A stretch of 6,481 bases of DNA. Origin: an uncultured Pseudomonadales bacterium (GTDB lineage Bacteria; Pseudomonadota; Gammaproteobacteria; Pseudomonadales; IMCC2047). The notes beneath the pieces are model-generated. The model had not been told where the DNA came from, made no database searches, and saw only the letters and a program-made list of their open reading frames with translations. The position numbers were made by a program, and so were the translations under genes. Location: positions 1-6,481 of the forward strand of contig CAMYKE010000239.1 of assembly GCA_947258895.1 (NCBI GenBank), given 5' to 3'. Numbering within the stretch: the first letter of the stretch is position 1; every line of letters begins with the position of its first letter. This document shows positions 1-5,537 of this stretch, piece after piece.

Positions 1-165
1 TGGCCCCCCGCTATCGCTGTCCGCTTTGCCACAGTCATTGGGTTTACCGCAGAGTGGGCAGGTTTGCGTGGCCAGCGCAGCGGTCGTGGAGCTTGCTTGT
101 GGTGCAGTACTATCCCGCGGCGCCGGCAGGAGCTCGGAATTCGCGCTGCAAAGCCTTTTTGCCAC
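1..165 (-). CDS. Cysteine-rich CWC family protein, 3' part outside window
   Basis: This is a partial small gene whose C-terminal part lies beyond base 1. Reading from a GTG at 165 gives 55 visible codons. The first ~35 residues are low in complexity and rich in Ala, Ser and Thr. They are followed by CPLCGKPNDCGKA (bases 60-22), the paired-cysteine opening of the cysteine-rich CWC family (CPLCGxxNxC, then CWC and a C-terminal CxxC); the CWC itself would fall outside the window. The family is small, probably metal-binding, and of unknown function. The start is uncertain: no ATG lies in this frame, GTG 165 has only a modest AGG six bases upstream, and the N-terminal extension is longer than usual. 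The gene begins 17 bases after the psd stop, so it is probably the last visible member of the rhodanese-psd operon. The assignment rests on the motif only. Confidence 0.68.
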   Translation of the reverse strand, partial: MAKRLCSANSELLPAPRDSTAPQASSTTAALATQTCPLCGKPNDCGKADSDSGGP

Positions 166-182
166 CCTTGACCTGCCGGCTG

Positions 183-1010
183 CTAGGCTTTGCTGGCCAG
201 CAGCTGCCCCATGGTGACGGCGGAATCTGCATGCACCTGCTCGCTCCAGGAAACACTGTCCCGACCGAACAACAGAATTACGGTCGAGCCCAGTTTGAAC
301 CGACCCATCTCGTCACCACGGTTAAGTTGCACAGGGGTGTGGTGGTCGAGTTCCCTGAGTTGCCGCCTTGGAGGTGTCACCAGGCCAGCCCACACGGTCT
401 CTATGCTGGCCACGATCATGGCCCCCACCAGAATCAACGCCATAGGGCCAAAAGCGGTTTCAAACAGGCACACCAGGCGTTCATTGCGGGCGAATAACCC
501 CGGTACCTGGCTGGTTGTCAGGGGGCTAACCGAAAACAGTCGCCCGGGTACATAAACGCTATGCCTCAGTTCTCCGTCGATCGGCATGTGAATGCGGTGA
601 TAGTCCTTGGGCGACAAGTAGATGGTCGCGAAACTTCCATTATCAAATTGCTTCGCCAGGCTTTGCGAGCCACCGATCAGCTCGCGCGTACTATAGCCAT
701 GGCCCTTGGCCTGGAAGATACGTCCTTCGGTAATGCTCCCCAGTTGACTGACGGTGCCGTCCACCGGGCAGGCGACGCTATCCGAATCCTGGACGAAGCT
801 GCGCGCACCGGCATTCAGGGGGCGCGTAAAAAAATCATTGAAGTTCGCGTAGGAAGTCGGATCGGGATTCTCTGCCTCCTGCATGTTGACACCGTAGCTG
901 TCGATGAAGTACCCGATCAGGCGATTTTTGAACCATGGCCAGCGGCAGTCTGCAACCCGGCCCGCGAGGCGAGAAACGCAGTGGTGGGGCAGAACATACT
1001 GCCCCAGCAT
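183..1010 (-). CDS. psd: Phosphatidylserine decarboxylase proenzyme
   Basis: Psd decarboxylates phosphatidylserine to phosphatidylethanolamine, the last step of PE synthesis at the inner membrane. It is made as a proenzyme that cleaves itself into beta and alpha chains, forming a pyruvoyl group. The product (275 aa from ATG 1010) aligns along its length with remembered E. coli Psd: NFNDFFTRPL near residues 57-65, Asp84 in CPVDG, YLSPKDYHRIHMP at 131-143 with His141, VPGRLFSV, FARNER, SIETVWAG, and the cleavage motif LGST at 240-243 (cut between Gly241 and Ser242). Asp84, His141 and Ser242 match the E. coli catalytic triad D90, H147, S254. From ATG 1010 the protein is six residues shorter than E. 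coli Psd, that ATG has no nearby ribosome site, and the frame stays open upstream to the rhodanese stop, so a non-AUG start near 1028-1031 is likely. It is second in an operon after the rhodanese, whose TGA (1044-1046) sits just upstream. Confidence 0.96.
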   Translation of the reverse strand: MLGQYVLPHHCVSRLAGRVADCRWPWFKNRLIGYFIDSYGVNMQEAENPDPTSYANFNDFFTRPLNAGARSFVQDSDSVACPVDGTVSQLGSITEGRIFQAKGHGYSTRELIGGSQSLAKQFDNGSFATIYLSPKDYHRIHMPIDGELRHSVYVPGRLFSVSPLTTSQVPGLFARNERLVCLFETAFGPMALILVGAMIVASIETVWAGLVTPPRRQLRELDHHTPVQLNRGDEMGRFKLGSTVILLFGRDSVSWSEQVHADSAVTMGQLLASKA

Positions 1011-1033
1011 AAAAAAGAAATTTTTGATAATAG

Positions 1034-1037
1034 CCTC
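1034..1037 (-). promoter_or_regulatory. Probable psd ribosome-binding site
   Basis: GAGG (within GCGAGG) lies between the rhodanese stop and psd. It is 5 bases before an in-frame ATC (1028), 2 bases before ATT (1031), but 23 bases before the first ATG (1010). The spacing suits initiation at ATC or possibly ATT rather than ATG. Confidence 0.45.
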
Positions 1038-1043
1038 GCTGTG

Positions 1044-1874
1044 TCAGGTTGATGTTTCGATGGGCGTGTCGGGATCGTTGCCCCACTCGCTCCAGGATCC
1101 ATCATAAGCGCGGATGTTCGGGAATCCCAGCAACTTGCCCAGCAGATAAGTGAAGCCTGAGCGATGGTGTGTATGACAATGGGTTACGATCTCCTTGTCG
1201 CCGGTAATTCCCAGCTCGGCGAGCTCCCGGCGGATGGTTTCGAGATCGCGAATCCTTAACTGGCGATCCTGCGCCATACCGCGCGTCCATTCATAGTTCA
1301 CAGCACCGGGAATGTGACCGGCGCGCGCCGCATTGTTCTTCTCGCCGCTAAACTCCCCGGGCGAGCGGGCATCCCAGATCACCAGTCGACCGGAATCCAG
1401 GTTCTCCAGTAAATAATCCCTGGTTGCCCGCGGCTGTTCGTCGACACTGCAGCGCAGCGGTTTCGAGAACGGCATCCGGGGCGTAGTTTCCGTGTCCAGG
1501 CCGGCTGCAATCCAGGCATGAATTCCGCCGTTCAGGTAGGAGTAGCGCCGGTGCCCGATGATATCCAGGGTCCAGAGCATGCGTCCCGCCCAGCCGCCGC
1601 CTTCGTCGTCATAAGCCACTACATGGCTGTCCTCGGTGACCCCGAGATAGCTGATAAGCCGCTCCAGTTGCTTGTGCTCCGGTAACTTGCCAACGGCCGG
1701 CGGCTCGCCTGCGAAAAGCGCACGGCCGGGAAGGTAAACAGCCCCTGGCACGTGATCGAGCAGGTAGGTTTGCTCCTTGCAGGCCAGATCGATGACAATA
1801 AGGTTGGTGTCGTCCAGTACCGCTGCCAGCTGCTCGGGCTCGATCAATAGGGGTAGGTTGGCGGCTGCTGTCAT
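1044..1874 (-). CDS. rhdA: Thiosulfate sulfurtransferase (two-domain rhodanese)
   Basis: Rhodaneses move a sulfane sulfur from a donor such as thiosulfate to cyanide or another thiophile through a cysteine persulfide. From ATG 1874 the protein is 276 aa, close to Azotobacter vinelandii RhdA (271 aa as recalled). An N-terminal inactive rhodanese domain (about residues 8-135) carries VYLPGRALF and YDDEGGGWAGRMLW. A C-terminal catalytic domain (about 145-276) has WDARSPGEF, GHIPGAVN and the active-site loop HCHTHHRSG with Cys233. The CxTHHRS loop is the RhdA hallmark and differs from the CG(S/T)G loops of SseA/TST types. It closes with the usual GSWSEWGN-DPDTPIE ending. A TTG at 1910 would add 12 residues, but homology supports MTAAANLPLLIEP as the N-terminus. 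No signal peptide is seen, so it is cytoplasmic. It is first gene of the operon with psd; the same pairing occurs in pseudomonads. The promoter at 1919-1947 probably drives it. Confidence 0.93.
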   Translation of the reverse strand: MTAAANLPLLIEPEQLAAVLDDTNLIVIDLACKEQTYLLDHVPGAVYLPGRALFAGEPPAVGKLPEHKQLERLISYLGVTEDSHVVAYDDEGGGWAGRMLWTLDIIGHRRYSYLNGGIHAWIAAGLDTETTPRMPFSKPLRCSVDEQPRATRDYLLENLDSGRLVIWDARSPGEFSGEKNNAARAGHIPGAVNYEWTRGMAQDRQLRIRDLETIRRELAELGITGDKEIVTHCHTHHRSGFTYLLGKLLGFPNIRAYDGSWSEWGNDPDTPIETST

Positions 1875-1918
1875 GACCGGTTCGGCGCGGGATGTAATTT
1901 CAAAGTGCAAGGTGTGGA

Positions 1919-1947
1919 ATTCTATCGCAATGGTGATAGTCTGTCAG
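1919..1947 (-). promoter_or_regulatory. Sigma70-like promoter for the rhodanese-psd operon
   Basis: Read on the minus strand, CTGACA (1947-1942, 5 of 6 to TTGACA) is followed after exactly 17 bases by TAGAAT (1924-1919, 5 of 6 to TATAAT). The expected start near 1912 gives a leader of about 40 bases before the rhodanese ATG at 1874. It lies in the 98-bp divergent gap. No comparably good promoter was found on the plus strand for the aminotransferase. Confidence 0.6.
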
Positions 1948-1972
1948 TTCCCCAGTTACTACTTTGTGCACC

Positions 1973-3072
1973 ATGCGCCTTGCGAAACGTATCGATCGGA
2001 TTCAACCGTTTCACGTGATGGAACTCGCGCGCCGGGCCGGTGAATTGCAGGCCGGGGGTCGGGATATCGTGCGCATGGATTTGGGCGAGCCGGATTTTGC
2101 GACGCCACAACCGGTGGTCGAGGCCGGTATTGCCGCACTGCAGCAGGGTCAAACTCGCTATACCCCGGCGACCGGGTTGCGCCCATTACGCGAGGCGATC
2201 GCCGCGTATTATGGTGATCGCTACGGGATCGAGGTAACGCCGCAGCAGGTGATCGTGACTCCCGGTTCGTCCGGGGCGCTGCAATTAGCGCTGGCGCTCC
2301 TGGTTAATCCCGGCGAGCGGGTGCTAATGGCGGATCCCGGCTACCCCTGCAACCCGAATATCCTGCGCCTGGTCGGCGGTGAGCCGCAGTTTATCGAAGT
2401 CACTCCTGAAACCCGCTATCAATTGGACGCGCAGCGACTGGAGCGGCATTGGCATGCTCGCACGGCAGCGGTACTGGTGGCATCCCCATCAAATCCCACC
2501 GGCACCCTGATTGCGGAAGCTGCGCTTAAAGAGATTATCGGCGTTGTCGAAGCGCGTGGCGGTACCCTTGTTGCCGATGAGATCTACCATGGCCTGACCT
2601 TTGGTTGTGAGGCGCAATCAGCCCTTGCCTGGTCGAATCAGGCCTTTGTAGTGAACAGCTTCTCCAAGTATTTCGGCATGACCGGATGGCGCCTGGGGTG
2701 GCTGGTGCACCGTCGACTATCGCCCAGCATGCGGCGCTGGCGGCCTTCGCTCCGGCGACCCTGGAGATTCTCGAGCAGCGCCGGGCGCTATTCCAGCAGC
2801 GGCGGGATTATCTTTACCAGGCACTGCCTGAATTGGGTTTCAGCATTGCGGTTAAACCCGAGGGCGCATTCTATATCTATGCGGGCTGCGAAAAATTTAG
2901 TGCGGACTCGATGCGATTCTGCCATGACCTGCTTGAGCAACATGGCATTTCCATCACCCCCGGGATTGATTTTGGCGCCTATCGCTCGGCAACCCATGTG
3001 CGATTCTCCTACACCACCGGCATGGAACGGCTTGAAGAAGGCGTACGACGTCTCGCAAGTGCGTTGCTATGA
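1973..3072 (+). pseudogene. PLP-dependent class I/II aminotransferase, broken by internal deletion and frameshift
   Basis: This is a fold-type I aminotransferase (aspartate/aromatic-type, like P. aeruginosa PA4722 as remembered) in two frames. Frame A (ATG 1973 to about 2707, 245 codons) has IQPFHVMEL, DLGEPDF, TPGSSGALQ, SPSNPTG (Asn174), ADEIYHG (Asp202, Tyr205) and SFSKYFGMTGWRLGWLV with PLP-lysine 232. Frame B (about 2707-3069, ~121 codons) resumes at APSTIAQHAALAAF and runs to KPEGAFYIYA and HVRFSYT, holding the substrate-carboxylate Arg, with stop TGA 3070. Relatives have about 20 residues between WLV and APS (the region ending EKLAQNLxIS). Those are absent and the frame changes, so a deletion of roughly 60 bases (3n+1) near 2705-2710 fits better than a single-base error. 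The summed length (~366 aa) is about 20 short of the family. As it stands, translation yields a truncated product with a foreign tail ending at 3109. A TTG at 1964 would add only three residues. A misassembly is the alternative. Confidence 0.85.
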
Positions 3073-3082
3073 GGGCGCGTCA

Positions 3083-3109
3083 ATGACCCCGGTGCCGCCA
3101 ACGCAATGA
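3083..3109 (+). other. Eight-codon mini-ORF overlapping the sfsA start (possible coupling element)
   Basis: ATG 3083 has a clear GAGGG ribosome site (3071-3075) seven bases upstream and reads MTPVPPTQ before a TGA (3107-3109) that overlaps the sfsA ATG as ATGA. sfsA itself shows no Shine-Dalgarno in its own upstream bases, so ribosomes ending here could restart on sfsA. The same frame is that of the shifted aminotransferase reading, which also ends at this TGA. It could equally be chance; no conservation is visible from one sequence. Confidence 0.3.
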
Positions 3110-3831
3110 GATTTTCCCCGCCGCTGGTCCAGGCTACCCTGGTTCGCCGCTACAAGCGATTCCTGGCGGATGTTGAACTGGCAGGGGGCGAACAGATTAC
3201 GGTTCACTGTCCCAATACCGGCAGCATGACGGGATGTGCCGAACCAGGTTGCCGCGTCTGGCTCGCCCATTCCGGCAATCCGAAGCGCAAGTATTCCTGG
3301 ACCTGGCAGCTGGTGGAAACTGGGCCCGGTGAACTTGCCTGTGTTCACTCCGCTCAAGCGAACACACTGGTACAGGAAGCGTTGGGCGAGAACCGGTTGG
3401 CGGCGTTGGGTGGTTACCCGCGGCTGGAGCGCGAGGTGCGTTATGGCACTGAAAACAGCCGTATCGACTTCCTGCTGTCGCGGGAGGCGCAGCGCTGTTT
3501 TGTCGAGGTCAAGTCGGTTACTCTGCATGCGGGGAATGGACTGGGGTTATTTCCGGATGCGATCAGTAGTCGCGGGGCACGCCATCTGCGAGAACTGCAA
3601 ACAATTGTGCACGGCGGCCAGCGCGCGGTGCTGTGTTATGTAGTACAAAACACCGGGATCAGCCGGGTAGCGCCGGCCTCGGCTATTGATCCGCAGTACA
3701 CCCGGGCATTGCAAGATGCGCTGGCAGCGGGCGTTGAGGTCGTCTGCTATCGCTGTGATATTTCGGTTGCGGGCATCGTCCTGGCCGGGGAGCTGCAGTT
3801 TATTTCGAATCCGTCTGCGACTGGCGCGTAA
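3106..3831 (+). CDS. sfsA: SfsA family protein (sugar fermentation stimulation protein A)
   Basis: SfsA was named for stimulating maltose metabolism in E. coli when overexpressed. It has a nucleic-acid-binding N-terminal OB-like domain and a PD-(D/E)XK nuclease-like C-terminal domain, but its physiological role is unsettled. The 241-aa product matches the family from end to end: MRFSPPLVQATLVRRYKRFLADV at the N-terminus, HCPNTGSMTGCAEPG at 34-48, KRKYSWTW, SRIDFLL near 117-123, FVEVKSVTL near 131-139 (Glu and Lys of the nuclease-like core), GLFPDAISSRGARHLREL and the QRAVLCYVVQ strand. No residue expected in the core is obviously lost. The start at ATG 3106 is fixed by homology although no good ribosome site precedes it; translation may depend on coupling with the frame ending at 3109. 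It lies 33 bases after the aminotransferase stop, a pairing also known in pseudomonads, where dksA commonly follows. Here a convergent gene follows instead, 24 bases away. Confidence 0.96.
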   Translation: MRFSPPLVQATLVRRYKRFLADVELAGGEQITVHCPNTGSMTGCAEPGCRVWLAHSGNPKRKYSWTWQLVETGPGELACVHSAQANTLVQEALGENRLAALGGYPRLEREVRYGTENSRIDFLLSREAQRCFVEVKSVTLHAGNGLGLFPDAISSRGARHLRELQTIVHGGQRAVLCYVVQNTGISRVAPASAIDPQYTRALQDALAAGVEVVCYRCDISVAGIVLAGELQFISNPSATGA

Positions 3832-3855
3832 GTCGGAGCGTCGGCGGGAAACAGG

Positions 3856-4224
3856 CTAACCCGGTGCCTGGCAGCTCCTGCGGGGCGTCGCGACCGGCAA
3901 AAAATCGGGATCCAGAAACACCTGGCCTGCTACCACCTCGAACGCCACTGGCGTGAGCGGCTGGCCTCGGCAGGGGCCCGCGATGCAGGCGCCGGTCTCC
4001 ACTTCAAACAGTGCGCCATGCATGGCGCATTGCAAGAAGGACTCGTCATAGCTAAAAAACTTGTCCTGCTGGAAATCGAGGTTTACCCCGAAGTGCGGGC
4101 AGCGATTCTCATAGACAAATAGTTTCCCGTTGCGGCGCACCGCGACTACCTGCCCGTCCAGCCAGCTAAATCCTCGCGCTTCTCCTTCGCCAATGTCATC
4201 CAGTCGGCACAGCGGTGTGGTCAA
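3856..4224 (-). CDS. Small Rieske [2Fe-2S] ferredoxin-like protein
   Basis: A 122-aa stand-alone Rieske domain, soluble and without signal peptide or membrane segment. The cluster ligands are visible as CPHFG (Cys42, His44) and CAMHG (Cys66, His69), i.e. CxH...CxxH with 21 residues between the halves, longer than the usual 15-17. A GACIAGPCRGQPL segment (Cys80, Cys85) and the closing VAFEVVAGQVFLD strands are typical of ferredoxin-type Rieske proteins that pass electrons to oxygenases or reductases. The partner here is unknown. Related small Rieske proteins are, as recalled, often found close to sfsA. The start is TTG 4224, whose T is followed by the symporter TGA (TTGA overlap), with a perfect AGGAGGT six bases upstream; no other credible start exists. 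It is therefore last gene of the binding protein-symporter operon and probably translationally coupled. It ends in TAG, convergent with sfsA, and no terminator hairpin is evident in the gap. Confidence 0.9.
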   Translation of the reverse strand: MTTPLCRLDDIGEGEARGFSWLDGQVVAVRRNGKLFVYENRCPHFGVNLDFQQDKFFSYDESFLQCAMHGALFEVETGACIAGPCRGQPLTPVAFEVVAGQVFLDPDFLPVATPRRSCQAPG

Positions 4225-5522
4225 CCCAGCACCTCCTGCTTGGCATCGTCTTCCAGGTATTCATCACGGTCGGAGACATCGTTGAACAGTTCCTTGTCCA
4301 GCATGTTCTCTCCGTTGGCGATCACGGTGGTCACCATGGAATCGCCCGCTACGTTCACGGCGGTGCGTATCATGTCCAGCAGGCGGTCCACACCAATCAC
4401 CACCGCAATGCCCTCGACGGGAAGGCCAACCTGCTGCAGTACCATCGCCAGGGTGATCAGCCCGACCCCTGGTACGCCGGCGGTGCCGATGGATGCCAGC
4501 GTGGCCGTGGTAATGACCATAAGGTAGCCGGTGAGGCCGATATCGACATTAAATGCCTGGGCGATGAATACGGTAGCAACTCCCTGCATAACTGCAGTGC
4601 CGTCCATATTGATGGTCGCGCCCAGCGGCAGCGTAAACGCCGCCACGGAGTTGTCTACACCGAGTCGATGTTCGGCGACATTCAGGGTGACTGGCAGGGT
4701 CGCGCTACTCGACGAGGTGCTGAACGCGAACAGCATTGCCGGGCGAATATTCTTGAAGAAGGTAAGCGGACTCAATTTGGTGAACCCGGAAAAGATCAGG
4801 GAGTAGACCCCCAGGCCGTGTATTAGCAGAACCAAAACAACGCAGAAAAAATATGCCAGCAGGTCCAGGATTGCGCCATAGCCGAGGTTCGCAAACAGTT
4901 TTGCCAGCATGCAGAACACACCGTAGGGTGCCAGGTGCATCAGGATGACGACCATCTTCATAATCACTTCATTGAACTCGGTGAAGATATCCTGGACTTT
5001 CCGGCCCTGCTCGCCACAGCGGGATATGGCGATGCCCATCAGTATCGAGAATACGATTATTTGCAGCATGTTGCCCTCGGCCATCGCCTGGATGGGATTG
5101 GAGGGAAAGATGTTGATCAGCACTTCCTTGATTGACGGTGCCTGGGTAGCGACAAAGCTGACCTCGTTGGACATGTTCATACCTACGCCCGGTTTTACCA
5201 GTGCCGCGGTCGACAAGGCCAGGGTGATGGCAACCGCCGTAGTGCATATGTATAGCGCGAGGGTTTTAAGCGCCATCGTTCCCATGCGGGCATTGTCGCC
5301 CAGAGCGAAACAGCCACACACGAGGGAGACGAATACCAGCGGCACGACCAGCAGTTTGAGCGATGCTACGAAAATGGTGCCTACCACGTCGAAGGCACCA
5401 TCGACCAGGGCCCAGCGTATCCATTCGCCGAGGTCGTCGGAGTTCGCCACGACCAGGTTGAGTATGATGCCCAGGATCAGGCCGGCCACCATGCCAAGTA
5501 ATATCCGTGTGGTTAGATTCAT
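4221..5522 (-). CDS. Dicarboxylate/acidic amino acid:cation symporter (DAACS family, GltP/DctA-like)
   Basis: A 433-aa inner-membrane secondary transporter of the DAACS family (EAAT/GltPh fold; Pfam SDF). All landmark elements are present: TM1 near 5-25, the serine-rich hairpin FAFSTSSSSATLP (265-277), the NMDGT motif in TM7 (305-309), the second hairpin GTAGVPG (346-352), and TM8 with Asp379, Asp383, Arg386, Thr387, Asn390 and Asp394. By analogy with GltPh (D394, R397, T398, N401, D405), Asp383 would hold a substrate amino group and Arg386 a side-chain carboxylate. This points to glutamate/aspartate, with C4-dicarboxylates also possible. An intact NMDGT suggests sodium coupling, though proton-coupled members keep a similar motif. 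The C-terminus is an acidic cytoplasmic tail (about 409-430). ATG 5522 has AGGGGG eight bases upstream. It follows the binding-protein gene by 15 bases and overlaps the Rieske gene by TTGA, so the three form one operon. The exact substrate, and hence a gene symbol, cannot be fixed. Confidence 0.94.
   Translation of the reverse strand: MNLTTRILLGMVAGLILGIILNLVVANSDDLGEWIRWALVDGAFDVVGTIFVASLKLLVVPLVFVSLVCGCFALGDNARMGTMALKTLALYICTTAVAITLALSTAALVKPGVGMNMSNEVSFVATQAPSIKEVLINIFPSNPIQAMAEGNMLQIIVFSILMGIAISRCGEQGRKVQDIFTEFNEVIMKMVVILMHLAPYGVFCMLAKLFANLGYGAILDLLAYFFCVVLVLLIHGLGVYSLIFSGFTKLSPLTFFKNIRPAMLFAFSTSSSSATLPVTLNVAEHRLGVDNSVAAFTLPLGATINMDGTAVMQGVATVFIAQAFNVDIGLTGYLMVITTATLASIGTAGVPGVGLITLAMVLQQVGLPVEGIAVVIGVDRLLDMIRTAVNVAGDSMVTTVIANGENMLDKELFNDVSDRDEYLEDDAKQEVLG
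4231..4237 (-). promoter_or_regulatory. Perfect Shine-Dalgarno deciding a TTG start for the Rieske gene
   Basis: AGGAGGT on the minus strand, inside the last codons of the symporter gene, is six bases before TTG 4224. This is a consensus ribosome site at ideal spacing and supports the overlapping TTG as the true start. Confidence 0.8.
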
Positions 5523-5537
5523 GGCTGTATCCCCCTG

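Noticed and set aside
54..497. 147-codon plus-strand open frame over the psd 3' end
   Set aside because: It lies opposite conserved psd codons and the CWC start. No motif and no family resemblance.
561..1052. 163-codon plus-strand open frame opposite psd
   Set aside because: It is a shadow of psd, whose catalytic motifs are clear on the minus strand.
1875..1910. TTG 1910 as the rhodanese start (12 extra residues)
   Set aside because: ATG 1874 gives the N-terminus and length expected for the RhdA family. The extension also leaves almost no room between the predicted transcription start near 1912 and the codon.
1957..1972. Ribosome-binding site or plus-strand promoter for the aminotransferase
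   Set aside because: No purine-rich site precedes ATG 1973, and no hexamer pair at 16-18 base spacing resembles sigma70 on this strand well enough to report.
2686..3072. Separate 128-codon gene starting at ATG 2686
   Set aside because: Its first ~7 codons are an out-of-frame reading of TGWRLGW. From APS onward it is the C-terminal half of the aminotransferase, so it is a fragment of the pseudogene rather than a gene.
4215..4826. 203-codon plus-strand open frame opposite the symporter gene
   Set aside because: It is the antisense shadow of a strongly conserved membrane protein gene. Its translation is His/Gly/Gln-rich with no domain, and it has no ribosome site of note.
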